This document shows, piece by piece, positions 16,560 to 25,167 of a stretch of 64,000 nucleotides of DNA. This DNA comes from Bacillota bacterium (GTDB taxonomy: Bacteria > Bacillota > Clostridia > Lachnospirales > Lachnospiraceae). Positions within the stretch are counted from its first letter, which is position 1, and every line of letters starts with the position of its first letter. The notes beneath the pieces were generated by a model. The model was not told the DNA's origin. It was given only the letters and a program-made list of their open reading frames with translations, and made no database searches. Position numbers and translations under genes: made by a program. The DNA lies in NCBI GenBank assembly GCA_023442465.1, contig JAEZZQ010000015.1:186001-250000 (forward strand), given 5' to 3'.

Positions 16560-17957
16560 TTGAACAATCAGAATTCCAATAAGGTAACAAAATATAGAAA
16601 GCCGCTCAATCTTAATATAGGGATGATAATTTTTGCCGTTATTTTCATTTATATCATCATTTGTACTTTCATGTATTTTACCTCCAAGCATGTCGTTGCT
16701 TATGAGGTAAAGGCAGGTGCTCTATCTACCAATAACATATATAGGGCAGTGGCCCTCAGAGACGAGATGGTAGTGACGGCTGACGATGCCGGGTATGTGA
16801 ATTATTTTGCGAGGGAAGGGGCGAGAGTGGCTGCAGGCGACCTCGTCTATGCTGTGGATGAGTCGGGCAAGCTTTCCGATTATATCAACACCAACTCTTC
16901 AGGAGAAAACTCATTGTCCAGGGCAGATTTGTCCGAATTGAAGACGGAAATCGTTGGATTCTCAAGTACCTTCGATCCGAAACGTTTTTCAGGGGCGTAT
17001 GACTTCAAATACAGCATGCAGGGGACAGTACTGAAGCTGTCCAATTATAATATTATGGAGAGCATAGATGCCATTCAGGCCTCTGGATTGGATGGACTGG
17101 TAAAGCAGTGCATCTCTCCTGTTGCAGGTATTGTCGTCTATTCTACGGACGGCTACGAAGCACTGACCTTGGAACAGATGACTGAGGAGCTGTATTCGCA
17201 GGAGAACTATGAAAAGAATCAGTTGATTGGCAATGAGTTGATAGCGGCGGGCGATCCTGTTTATAAATTGTCCATGAACGAAGACTGGTCGTTAGTCATT
17301 CAGGTCGATAAGGATAGGGAAGAGGAGCTTCTTGAAGCAGAATATGTAAAGGTAAGATTTCTGAAAAATCAGGAAACCTCCTGGGGCAAAGTGGATTCCT
17401 ATACGAGTGAAGACGGCGATATTTTTGTCAAGCTTACCTTCACCAATTCTATGATTACGTTCTGCACGGACCGTTTTGTAGATATTGAGCTCATCCTCGC
17501 GGACGAATCGGGATTGAAAATTCCTAATTCCGCCATAGTGGAAAAGGAATTTTTCATCGTACCTAAGCGTTTCGTAACAAAGGGAGGAAACAGCAATTCC
17601 TATGGAGTGCTGAGAGAAGCCTATACGGAGGAAGGAACGGCTACGACAGAGTTTGTCGAGACCACAATTTATAACGAAGAGGACGAGGAATATTATGTGG
17701 ATGATTCCGCCCTTCGAATAGGGGATTATCTCGTAATTCCTGAGGGCACGGAGAAGTATGCAGTAAGCAAGAGAGGAAGCCTGATCGGGGTATATAACAT
17801 CAATAAGGGATATGCGGATTTCAAACAGGTCAATATTTTATACAGCAATGACGAATATTCCGTTGTGCAGTCCAACACGGCATATGGATTGAATGTGTAC
17901 GATTATATCGTGCTGGATGCGGAGACGGTGAGCGAGGATGAATTGATATACGAATAA
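16560..17957 (+). CDS. HlyD-like membrane-anchored adaptor-type protein
   Basis: 465 residues from a TTG with GGGAGG seven bases upstream. A basic N-terminus precedes one membrane helix (about 21-41). The extracytoplasmic part begins with a lipoyl/barrel-sandwich-like segment (YVNYFAREGARVAAGDLVYAV) and later has a beta-rich region with LKIPNSAIVEKEFFIVPK, resembling HlyD/RND adaptor subunits. No transporter partner is adjacent; instead yggS and sepF follow in the same direction, the common order in Lachnospiraceae. A role linked to cell envelope or division is therefore as likely as efflux. Confidence 0.65.
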   Translation: MNNQNSNKVTKYRKPLNLNIGMIIFAVIFIYIIICTFMYFTSKHVVAYEVKAGALSTNNIYRAVALRDEMVVTADDAGYVNYFAREGARVAAGDLVYAVDESGKLSDYINTNSSGENSLSRADLSELKTEIVGFSSTFDPKRFSGAYDFKYSMQGTVLKLSNYNIMESIDAIQASGLDGLVKQCISPVAGIVVYSTDGYEALTLEQMTEELYSQENYEKNQLIGNELIAAGDPVYKLSMNEDWSLVIQVDKDREEELLEAEYVKVRFLKNQETSWGKVDSYTSEDGDIFVKLTFTNSMITFCTDRFVDIELILADESGLKIPNSAIVEKEFFIVPKRFVTKGGNSNSYGVLREAYTEEGTATTEFVETTIYNEEDEEYYVDDSALRIGDYLVIPEGTEKYAVSKRGSLIGVYNINKGYADFKQVNILYSNDEYSVVQSNTAYGLNVYDYIVLDAETVSEDELIYE

Positions 17958-17980
17958 TTATTATAGGAAAGGAGCTTGTT

Positions 17981-18721
17981 ATGAACGAAGGGAAAAAGCA
18001 TACTGCGAAAAGCGATGTGAATTATGGCTATATTGCCGAGAATATAAAGACAGTGCAGAACAATATTCTTAGCGCTTGCAAGCTCTCAGAGCGGTATCCG
18101 GAAGAGGTCACTCTTATAGCAGTCAGCAAGACAATGCCGGTATCTGCACTAAGAGAGGCATACGATTGCGGATGCAGACATTTCGGGGAGAATAAGGTTC
18201 AGGAGCTTGTGGATAAATACGAGCAGCTGCCTAAGGACATCAAATGGCACATGATAGGTCATCTTCAGCGGAATAAGGTGAAATATATCATCGATAAGGC
18301 TTACCTCATTCATGGCGTGGATTCCTTAAGGCTTGCAGAAGAAATAAGCAAGGAAGCAGTGAAGAAAAATATCATTGCCCATATCCTCATAGAGGTGAAT
18401 ATCGCACAGGAGGAGTCAAAGTTCGGAATAAAAAAAGAAGAGTCAGCTGCGCTTATTGAAAATATTTCCAAGCTGCCGTCGATACAAGTCGAAGGCTTGA
18501 TGACGATAGCACCATATGTTGAAAATTCGGAAGAAAACAGACAATACTTTGTAAGCTTACGCCAATTATCTGTTGACATAATGAAAAAAAACAATGATAA
18601 TGTTAGTATGAATGTTTTGTCGATGGGGATGACTGGTGATTACGAGGTCGCTATTGAAGAGGGCGCGACTTATGTCCGGGTTGGGACAGGCATATTTGGG
18701 GACAGGCATTATAATAGTTAA
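17981..18721 (+). CDS. yggS: YggS/PLPBP family pyridoxal phosphate homeostasis protein
   Basis: 246 residues with GGAAAGGAG before the ATG. A single TIM-barrel domain of the alanine-racemase-fold type, without the C-terminal beta domain. The PLP lysine lies in AVSKTMP (about residue 48). Other family signatures are FGENKVQEL, WHMIGHLQRNKVK and LSMGMTGDYEVAI. It binds PLP and affects amino acid and vitamin B6 balance. Location directly upstream of sepF is conserved in Firmicutes. Confidence 0.95.
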   Translation: MNEGKKHTAKSDVNYGYIAENIKTVQNNILSACKLSERYPEEVTLIAVSKTMPVSALREAYDCGCRHFGENKVQELVDKYEQLPKDIKWHMIGHLQRNKVKYIIDKAYLIHGVDSLRLAEEISKEAVKKNIIAHILIEVNIAQEESKFGIKKEESAALIENISKLPSIQVEGLMTIAPYVENSEENRQYFVSLRQLSVDIMKKNNDNVSMNVLSMGMTGDYEVAIEEGATYVRVGTGIFGDRHYNS

Positions 18722-18733
18722 GGAGATATTACG

Positions 18734-19234
18734 ATGGGAGTAATGGATAAGTTTTTAAATTATATGAAGCTGAATGATGAAGATGAAGATTATTATGACG
18801 AGGATTATTATGATGATTCCGATGAACCCCAGCCTCCTAAAAAGATGGCGGTTCCCAAGGAGGAACTCCCGACATTAGAGGATGTCTCCGCTAAGAAGTC
18901 TTCGCCGAAGATTACTCCGCTGGCGAGACAGCCGAGGAAGATGATAGGCGCAGGCATGGAGGTGTGCGTGATCAAACCGACCTCTGTAGAGGATGCGAGG
19001 GAGATTACAGAAACCTTGTTGGCCAACAGAACGGTAGTGCTTAATCTGGAAGGGCTGGACGTGGATATCGCACAGAGGATTATCGATTTTACCTCTGGTT
19101 CCTGTTTCGCGATGAGCGGTAATCTGCAGAAAATATCTCACTACATATTCATCATTACCCCTGCAAGCGTAGATATTTCCGGAGATTTTCAAGAGCTTTT
19201 GTCTGGAGCATTTGATGTACCTATTAATAAATAA
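18734..19234 (+). CDS. sepF: Cell division protein SepF
   Basis: 166 residues with AAGGAG upstream. An N-terminal amphipathic helix (MGVMDKFLNYMKL) should bind membrane, followed by a very acidic Asp/Glu/Tyr linker (residues about 14-35), then the SepF core with VCVIKPTSVEDAREI and VVLNLEGLD. SepF bundles FtsZ filaments and tethers them to membrane. Its gene end is immediately followed by a truncated copy of the dispersed palindromic repeat, then a terminator. Confidence 0.95.
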   Translation: MGVMDKFLNYMKLNDEDEDYYDEDYYDDSDEPQPPKKMAVPKEELPTLEDVSAKKSSPKITPLARQPRKMIGAGMEVCVIKPTSVEDAREITETLLANRTVVLNLEGLDVDIAQRIIDFTSGSCFAMSGNLQKISHYIFIITPASVDISGDFQELLSGAFDVPINK

Positions 19235-19235
19235 A

Positions 19236-19338
19236 GCATTTCTGCATTTAAATTCGCTCTGCGAAGCAGAAATCATCCCTTGGATCACGTTCTTACGCAG
19301 CTTAACAGTAAATGTTAAGCTACTGTGTGAATAGTAAC
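19236..19338 (+). repeat. Dispersed palindromic repeat, copy 2 (left end missing)
   Basis: About 103 bp matching the right four-fifths of the family: ATTTCTGC and GCAGAAAT arms, then the segment ATCACGTTCTTACGCAGC, then GCTTAACA/TGTTAAGC arms and the terminal ACTGTGTGAATAGTAAC. The left terminal repeat is absent; the element begins right after the sepF stop codon. Confidence 0.8.
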
Positions 19339-19342
19339 TTGA

Positions 19343-19371
19343 AAACTTCCCTTTTTACCGGGGAAGTTTTT
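19343..19371 (+). terminator. Intrinsic terminator of the yggS-sepF operon
   Basis: The 9-bp perfect stem AAACTTCCC/GGGAAGTTT has a 9-base loop and is followed by TTTTG. A TATAAT box at 19373-19378, immediately downstream, could serve aroB, although no good -35 is visible. Confidence 0.7.
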
Positions 19372-19398
19372 GTATAATGAAAGCTGGAGGATAAACGT

Positions 19399-20508
19399 AT
19401 GGCCCAGAGATTGACCATAAATTATGAGAAAAAACCTTGCTATGATATTGTATTTTCTCAGGCCTTCGATGAGTTCGCCTTTGAACTTGAGGAGCTTGGA
19501 ACTGAGAATAGACGGCTCTGCATTGTGACAGACTCTTCGGTGGAAGACTTGTATGCGCAGACCATTTTAAATCTGATAAAGGATAAATGTAAGAAAGCGG
19601 TAATTTTTTCTTTTCCGGCGGGAGAACAGAGCAAGACGTTGGATACAGTGAGGAAAGCCTATACCTTTCTCATTAAAGAAGAGTTCGACAGAAAAGATAT
19701 GCTCATTGCATTGGGCGGCGGTGTCGTCGGAGATTTGACCGGCTTCACGGCGGCCACTTATTTGAGGGGAATTGATTTCATACAGATTCCGACCACGCTC
19801 TTAGCGCAAGCGGACAGCAGCATCGGGGGCAAGACCGGCGTCGATTTTGACGGGTACAAGAATATGGTAGGCGCTTTCCATATGCCGAAGCTGGTTTATA
19901 TGAACGTTTCCACGCTTAAGACCTTGGAGGGACGGCAGTACTTTTCCGGTTTTGCTGAAATTATGAAGCATGGTTTAATTCGCGACCATATCTTTTATGA
20001 GTGGCTGCTTGATAACATGTATGAAATATGCGAGAGAGAGCCTTCCGTATTGGAGGAGATGGTAATTAAGAGCTGCTCTATCAAAAAAGCAGTGGTGGAA
20101 AAGGATCCGAAGGAAATGGGAGACCGAGCGCTTCTTAATTTCGGACATACGATTGGGCATGCCATAGAAAAGGCGAAAAATTTTGAGCTTTACCATGGGG
20201 AATGCGTTGCCCTGGGATGTGTGGCGGCGGCTTTCATTTCGTGGAAGCACGAGCTTTTGTCCATGGAGGAATACTATGAAATCAGGGATATGTTCGTACC
20301 CTTCAATCTGCCGATTTCCATAGAGAATATCGATTCGGATGAAATAACGGCCCTTACAAAATCAGACAAAAAAATGGACGCCGGTAAAATTAAATTTATA
20401 CTTCTCAAAAAGGTAGGAAAAGCGGTTATCGATACGAGCGTCACGGAGGAAGATATTAAAGCGGCGGTAGAGGAAATCAGCTTTAATGAAGAGGATATGT
20501 CCGAATAA
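19399..20508 (+). CDS. aroB: 3-dehydroquinate synthase
   Basis: 369 residues, GGAGG nine bases before the ATG. Converts DAHP to 3-dehydroquinate, the second step of the shikimate pathway, using NAD and a divalent metal. The NAD-binding GGGVVGDLTGF motif (about 111-121), IPTTLLAQADSSIGGKTGVD, the metal ligand region GFAEIMKHG and NFGHTIGHA are all intact. Length is normal. It heads a cluster with lspA and a rluD-type gene. Confidence 0.96.
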   Translation: MAQRLTINYEKKPCYDIVFSQAFDEFAFELEELGTENRRLCIVTDSSVEDLYAQTILNLIKDKCKKAVIFSFPAGEQSKTLDTVRKAYTFLIKEEFDRKDMLIALGGGVVGDLTGFTAATYLRGIDFIQIPTTLLAQADSSIGGKTGVDFDGYKNMVGAFHMPKLVYMNVSTLKTLEGRQYFSGFAEIMKHGLIRDHIFYEWLLDNMYEICEREPSVLEEMVIKSCSIKKAVVEKDPKEMGDRALLNFGHTIGHAIEKAKNFELYHGECVALGCVAAAFISWKHELLSMEEYYEIRDMFVPFNLPISIENIDSDEITALTKSDKKMDAGKIKFILLKKVGKAVIDTSVTEEDIKAAVEEISFNEEDMSE

Positions 20509-20563
20509 TGATTGATAAGTAATGTTTGAACGCTTATCGATTCGGAGAAACGTGAGGGTTTTC

Positions 20564-21091
20564 ATGAGTAAGGCTAAGAAAAAATTGCTTGTTTTCGATG
20601 TATTTCTTATGGGATTGCTGATTGCCACGGATCAGCTCTCCAAGTACGCGGCAGTCCTTAAACTAAGGCACCAGCCGGCCTACAGCGTGATGGAAGGCAT
20701 CTTGGAATTCAATTATCTGGAGAACAGAGGAGCTGCGTTTGGGCTTTTGCAAAATCAAAAAGTTCTGTTTCTTTTTGTAGGGATTATATTTTTATGTACA
20801 ATCGTTTATATTCTGTATAAGACCCCTGACGGCCGCCGGTATATGCTTTTGCATATTCTTCTTGTTACAATCGCAGGAGGTGCGGTTGGGAATATGATAG
20901 ACCGCATCCGCTTGGACTATGTTGTGGATTTCATTTATTTCGTATGTATCAATTTTCCCATATTTAATGTGGCTGATATGTATGTGACGATGGCCTCGGT
21001 GGTGCTTTTTATATTATTGCTGTTTTATTATAAGGAGGAGGACTTGAATTTCCTCAATTTCAAACAAAATAAGTATAGGGAATTGAAATAG
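20564..21091 (+). CDS. lspA: Lipoprotein signal peptidase II
   Basis: 175 residues from the ATG at 20564, which has GTGAGGG upstream; an in-frame ATG at 20522 lacks a ribosome site. Four membrane helices. The two catalytic aspartates sit in GNMIDRIRL and FNVADMYV, and the family motif ENRGAAFG is present. It cleaves prolipoproteins before the lipidated Cys, so the carboxypeptidase at 14.9 kb and LivK at 50 kb are expected substrates. The stop directly abuts the next start. Confidence 0.96.
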   Translation: MSKAKKKLLVFDVFLMGLLIATDQLSKYAAVLKLRHQPAYSVMEGILEFNYLENRGAAFGLLQNQKVLFLFVGIIFLCTIVYILYKTPDGRRYMLLHILLVTIAGGAVGNMIDRIRLDYVVDFIYFVCINFPIFNVADMYVTMASVVLFILLLFYYKEEDLNFLNFKQNKYRELK

Positions 21092-22015
21092 ATGATGTCA
21101 GATAGCAGTCAGCTTTGTTTTCAAATAAACGAGGATATGGAGGAGGAGAGGATCGATAAGTGCCTGAGCATGCTTATCGATTCTTTGTCACGCTCCTATA
21201 TTCAAAAGCTGTTAAAGGATGGGAAGGTCACAGTGAACGGTGCTGCCGTCAAAGCGAATTATAAAGTGAAGGCTGACGACGAAATCCGCTTCGATGTGCC
21301 GCCTGCCGAGGAGCCTGATATACTGCCGGAGGATATTCCTCTGGATATTCTCTATGAGGATAGGGATATTCTCGTTGTGAATAAACCCAAAGGTATGGTT
21401 GTCCACCCTGCGGCCGGGCACTACGATAATACTTTGGTAAATGCTGTCATGTTCCATTGCCACGGAGAGCTTTCCGGAATTAACGGAGTAATGCGCCCGG
21501 GCATCGTTCACAGAATAGACAGGGATACCACCGGTTCGATTATCATATGCAAGAATGACTTTGCTCATAATAATATCGCGTCACAGCTCAAAGAACATTC
21601 CATTGTGAGAAAATATCATTCCATTTGTTATGGGACGATACAAGAGGAAGAGGGCACCATAAATGCTCCCGTGGGAAGACACCCCACCGACCGCAAGAGA
21701 ATGGCCGTTAATGAAAAAAACGGAAAATATGCTGTTACTCACTACAAAGTATTAAAAAGATTTAATGGATATACTTATATCGAATGTATGCTGGAAACCG
21801 GGAGAACGCATCAGATCCGTGTCCATATGGCGAGCATCGGACATCCGCTGCTGGGAGATGAGGTGTATGCAGGCAACAGGAAATCGCCCTTCAGACTGGA
21901 GGGGCAGTGCCTCCATGCGAAAACGCTCGGATTTGTTCATCCGCGAAGCCTGGAATATATAGAAACGGATGCGCCATTGCCTGATTATTTCACACATTTG
22001 CTTGAAGTTCTGTAA
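21092..22015 (+). CDS. rluD: RluA/RluD-family 23S rRNA pseudouridine synthase
   Basis: 307 residues. An N-terminal S4 RNA-binding domain (about 17-70) is followed by the RluA-family catalytic domain, with the active-site Asp in HRIDRDTTG. Further family blocks are VNKPKGMVVHPAAGH and ETGRTHQIRVHMASIGHPLLGDEVYAG. The lspA-rluD pairing is standard in Firmicutes (YlyB type). The exact uridine target cannot be read from sequence, so the symbol is by family. It ends 14 bases from the convergent mgtA gene. Confidence 0.9.
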   Translation: MMSDSSQLCFQINEDMEEERIDKCLSMLIDSLSRSYIQKLLKDGKVTVNGAAVKANYKVKADDEIRFDVPPAEEPDILPEDIPLDILYEDRDILVVNKPKGMVVHPAAGHYDNTLVNAVMFHCHGELSGINGVMRPGIVHRIDRDTTGSIIICKNDFAHNNIASQLKEHSIVRKYHSICYGTIQEEEGTINAPVGRHPTDRKRMAVNEKNGKYAVTHYKVLKRFNGYTYIECMLETGRTHQIRVHMASIGHPLLGDEVYAGNRKSPFRLEGQCLHAKTLGFVHPRSLEYIETDAPLPDYFTHLLEVL

Positions 22016-22029
22016 AATAGTGTCTTTCA

Positions 22030-24684
22030 TTACATCCATTCCCCATACCGACGCACATACCGCTTTTTTACAAGCTGTACACACAGGAGATAGCCCGCCA
22101 AAATTACCGCTAACCACGGAATAAACAGGAGCGGCAGGCGGTGCATATCAAGGCCTATCGCAAAATCCGTAAAGCCGGTTACGAGCGCAACCACCGCTAC
22201 AATAAATGTGGACAGAAAAAGCGGCATAGATGGATTGCTTTGCAGGAATGGTATTTTTGCCGTGCGGATCATATGGATGACCAATACTTGTGATACCGTC
22301 CCGAACACGAACCATCCGCATTGAAATAACGGCGCGAGTTGTACTGTATTCGCTCTGATAATCCACCACATAACAGCGAAGCATAAAATATCAAACACGG
22401 AACTAAGCGGACCCATATAAGCCATAAAAGACTTAATGGAATGCGTTTCCCATTTGTGCGGCTTTTTGATATATTCCTTATCTACGCTGTCAAACGGTAT
22501 GCCCATTTGAGAGAAATCACACAGCAGATTTTGTGTCAATATTTGTACCGGCAGCATCGGCAAAAACGGTAGGAAGATGCTGGCCAAAATGACCGAAATC
22601 ATGTTGCCAAAATTGCCGCTTGCAGCCATCTTGATATATTTGATGATGTTTCCAAAGGTGCGGCGTCCTTCGACAACACCTTCTTCAAGCACCATCAGAT
22701 CTTTTTTCAGAAGGATAATATCGGCGGTTTCCTTGGCGATATCCACGGCACTGTCCACCGAAATTCCTACATCTGCCTGACGCAATGCAGGGGCGTCGTT
22801 GATACCGTCGCCCATATAGCCAACCGTATGCCCCGCTGTTTGAAATGCTTTCACCACGCGCTCTTTTTGAGCTGGTGACAACTTCGCAAATAAGTCGCAG
22901 GTGTTTACTGTATCCAGTAATGCGGTGTCGTCCATCCGCTCTACATCGCGGCCTGTTATAAGGAGGGAGGTATTTACTCCTACCTTGCCGCAAACCTTCA
23001 AGGCCACGCCTTCGCTGTCTCCGGTAAGTACAACGGTACGTACCCCATGCTCCCGGAGCGTAGTAATCGCAGCTTTGGCACTTTCTTTAGGCGGGTCAAG
23101 GAAGCCTACAAAACCAATCAAAACCATATCCCGTTCATCGGCCACACTGAAAGCGCCGCTGCCTGGAACCTCATTTTTCTGTGCTACGGCAATCATACGC
23201 AGGCCGTCGGCATTATTTTTCTCATAGGTAGCCAAGGCGACACGCCGGTTTTCTTCATCCATAGGCAAAACGCATCCGTTCATCTCCACAAAAGACGAAA
23301 TAGCAATAATTTCCTCTACAGCCCCCTTTGTAATAAGCTGCCGCTTCCCGCTTTTATCTGTTAAAACCACGCTCATCCTGCGGCGGGAGAAATCAAAGGG
23401 AATTTCATCCACGCGGCTGTAACCATCCAAAGTATCTTTCAACCCGTTCTGGACAGCCCGATTGATAATAGCAAGGTCAATTAAATTTTTCAGGCCTGTC
23501 TGGAAATGGCTGTTGAGGTAAGCATGGCGCAGTATACGGGCATCATCATCACCATGGAGGTTCATGTACTTTTCCAGTATGATTTTATCCTCAGTCAGCG
23601 TTCCTGTTTTATCGGTGCAAAGCACATCCATTTCTCCGAAGGTCTGTATTGCACCGAGTGTGCGGACAATAACCTTATGCTTTGACATGGAAACTGCGCC
23701 CTTCGCCAGCGTCGAGGTCATAATTACCGGCAGCATTTCCGGCGTAAGTCCCACTGCGATACTGATAGCAAACAGAAAGGAGCTCGGCAATTCACCCTTC
23801 GCAAACGCGTTGATCAAAAATACGATGGGCACCATGACCAGCATCATACGAACCAAGAGACGGCTGATGGAATCTACGCCCCGTTCGAAGCTGGTTTTCG
23901 CCCTGTCGCCGGACAAGGATTTTGCCATTGACCCGAAATACGTATTGTTGCCGGTTGCCAGCACTATGGCTGCAGCACTGCCGCTGATCACATCAGAACC
24001 CATAAATCCGAGGTTCTGCAAATCTGTCAATCCATCGTCCGGCTTGTTTTTGGCATCGCTAAATTTTTCCACGGGATTGGATTCGCCAGTCAAAGCCGAC
24101 TGTGCCACAAAGGTGTCTTTCGTCATCAGAAAACGCACATCCGCCGGAAGCATATCACCTGCCGAAAGCCGTACAATATCGCCGGGAACAACTTCATCCA
24201 GCGGAATATTAATAATTGTCCCATCCCGCCACACGTCTGCTTTATTGGAAATCATTTTTGACAATTTTTCAGCGGCGGCATTGGAGCGCTGGTTTTGCAC
24301 AAAGGCAACCAAACTGGATAAAAATACTAGTGATAAAATGATAGTGACGGTGAGATAGTCGGGTTTTGATGATGCGACGACATCTGTAAAATAGGTGATA
24401 GCGGCAATCAAAAGTAAAATGACGTTAAAAGGGTTGACTACCGCATCCCTCAGCCTACGCCATGCCGTATTCTTGTTACCTATGGTAATAACGTTTTTCC
24501 CAAATTCATCCTGCCTGCTTTCGGCTTCTTCGTTTGTAAGCCCTGCCTGCGTGGCGGACAGGCGTGTGAGCATTTCCTCCGTTGTCAGGAAAGCATAGGA
24601 GCGGAGTTTTAATTCTGTATCCTGCTTGTTTTTTTGAATCAGTTTGCCATGGTTTTTCTTATTCGTGTAGTTCACTGGTATCAT
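22030..24684 (-). CDS. mgtA: Magnesium-translocating P-type ATPase
   Basis: 884 residues from the ATG at 24684. The ribosome site AAAGGA touches that ATG, so the GTG at 24675 (codon 4), nine bases after it, may be the real start. It is a P3B ATPase: N-terminal cation ATPase domain, actuator loop with TGES, phosphorylation motif DKTGTLTED, hinge GDGINDAPALRQAD, and a C-terminal group of membrane helices. It imports Mg2+ under limitation. The gene stands alone, convergent with rluD, and is preceded by a leader ORF and a terminator (24727-24885), which suggests control by attenuation. Confidence 0.93.
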   Translation of the reverse strand: MIPVNYTNKKNHGKLIQKNKQDTELKLRSYAFLTTEEMLTRLSATQAGLTNEEAESRQDEFGKNVITIGNKNTAWRRLRDAVVNPFNVILLLIAAITYFTDVVASSKPDYLTVTIILSLVFLSSLVAFVQNQRSNAAAEKLSKMISNKADVWRDGTIINIPLDEVVPGDIVRLSAGDMLPADVRFLMTKDTFVAQSALTGESNPVEKFSDAKNKPDDGLTDLQNLGFMGSDVISGSAAAIVLATGNNTYFGSMAKSLSGDRAKTSFERGVDSISRLLVRMMLVMVPIVFLINAFAKGELPSSFLFAISIAVGLTPEMLPVIMTSTLAKGAVSMSKHKVIVRTLGAIQTFGEMDVLCTDKTGTLTEDKIILEKYMNLHGDDDARILRHAYLNSHFQTGLKNLIDLAIINRAVQNGLKDTLDGYSRVDEIPFDFSRRRMSVVLTDKSGKRQLITKGAVEEIIAISSFVEMNGCVLPMDEENRRVALATYEKNNADGLRMIAVAQKNEVPGSGAFSVADERDMVLIGFVGFLDPPKESAKAAITTLREHGVRTVVLTGDSEGVALKVCGKVGVNTSLLITGRDVERMDDTALLDTVNTCDLFAKLSPAQKERVVKAFQTAGHTVGYMGDGINDAPALRQADVGISVDSAVDIAKETADIILLKKDLMVLEEGVVEGRRTFGNIIKYIKMAASGNFGNMISVILASIFLPFLPMLPVQILTQNLLCDFSQMGIPFDSVDKEYIKKPHKWETHSIKSFMAYMGPLSSVFDILCFAVMWWIIRANTVQLAPLFQCGWFVFGTVSQVLVIHMIRTAKIPFLQSNPSMPLFLSTFIVAVVALVTGFTDFAIGLDMHRLPLLFIPWLAVILAGYLLCVQLVKKRYVRRYGEWM

Positions 24685-24726
24685 TCCTTTCTTTTTTAGG
24701 ATACCCCAGTGAAAACATAATATGAC

Positions 24727-24750
24727 AAAAAAAGCCGTCCAATGGACGGC
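24727..24750 (-). terminator. Intrinsic terminator inside the mgtA leader (attenuator candidate)
   Basis: On the minus strand GCCGTCC-ATT-GGACGGC forms a perfect 7-bp stem with a 3-base loop, followed by seven T. It lies 24 bases after the leader ORF stop and 42 bases before mgtA, with no gene end between, so full-length mgtA message requires read-through. Confidence 0.8.
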
Positions 24751-24774
24751 AAAAATACACAGGAAATTAATCCA

Positions 24775-24885
24775 TCAACATAAACGCATAATGGATAACA
24801 ACCCGCGATAAGCACCGGCGCATTGGTCTATATTTTCACGTTGGGGGTTGAAGCCGCTTAGCGGACTTCGGGGATTGCTGTCCAT
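24775..24885 (-). CDS. Leader peptide ORF upstream of mgtA (36 aa)
   Basis: The ORF begins MDSNPRSPLSGFNP and ends SIMRLC. AAGGAAGTGAG lies upstream of its ATG at good spacing, so it is probably translated. Codons 6-12 overlap an imperfect hairpin (24850-24869, stem of 8 pairs with one bulge). The early Asp and Pro residues recall the MgtL leader of enterobacteria, whose Asp/Glu/Pro-rich start destabilises ribosomes at low Mg2+. That comparison is by analogy only, since the sequences are not similar. It is not a known domain. Confidence 0.6.
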   Translation of the reverse strand: MDSNPRSPLSGFNPQRENIDQCAGAYRGLLSIMRLC

Positions 24886-24914
24886 TATCTCACTTCCTTT
24901 TCATAAAAAATACG

Positions 24915-24932
24915 GGATATTAATTAATATCC
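24915..24932. promoter_or_regulatory. Perfect 18-bp palindrome, operator candidate
   Basis: GGATATTAATTAATATCC is a perfect dyad lying about 3-20 bases downstream of the predicted transcription start of the mgtA leader RNA and 30 bases before the leader ORF. It could be a repressor site or a 5' RNA hairpin. Confidence 0.5.
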
Positions 24933-24941
24933 GACTTATTT

Positions 24942-24970
24942 AGTTTACCAGACAAATAATAGAAAATCAA
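24942..24970 (-). promoter_or_regulatory. Predicted promoter of the mgtA leader
   Basis: Minus strand TTGATT, a 17-base spacer, then TAAACT. This is a reasonable sigma-A match, and places the start near 24935. Confidence 0.45.
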
Positions 24971-25070
24971 TCCTAAAAAACGAAGCAGAAATAAATAAAG
25001 GTTGACATAAAATAATTATGTTAACTCAGGATAATTTGTACAAATAAAACATGTTAAAATTGTATATTTA

Positions 25071-25099
25071 TTGAATTTTTATTGTCAATTATATATAAT
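25071..25099 (+). promoter_or_regulatory. Predicted promoter of the cytidylate-kinase-like gene
   Basis: TTGAAT, a 17-base spacer and TATAAT in a very AT-rich stretch. The next gene starts at 25168. Confidence 0.45.
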
Positions 25100-25167
25100 A
25101 TATATAAGAATTATAATTTTATGCTTATGGTTGATTATATCAATAACAATAGAATGGAGGAATCAGT

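Noticed and set aside
23564..24358. 264-codon open frame on the plus strand opposite mgtA
   Set aside because: It is the antisense of a strongly conserved P-type ATPase gene; it has no ribosome site and no recognisable protein features.
24685..24942. M-box or other Mg2+ riboswitch ahead of mgtA
   Set aside because: The leader is short and largely occupied by a small ORF and a terminator; the conserved M-box core was not recognised.
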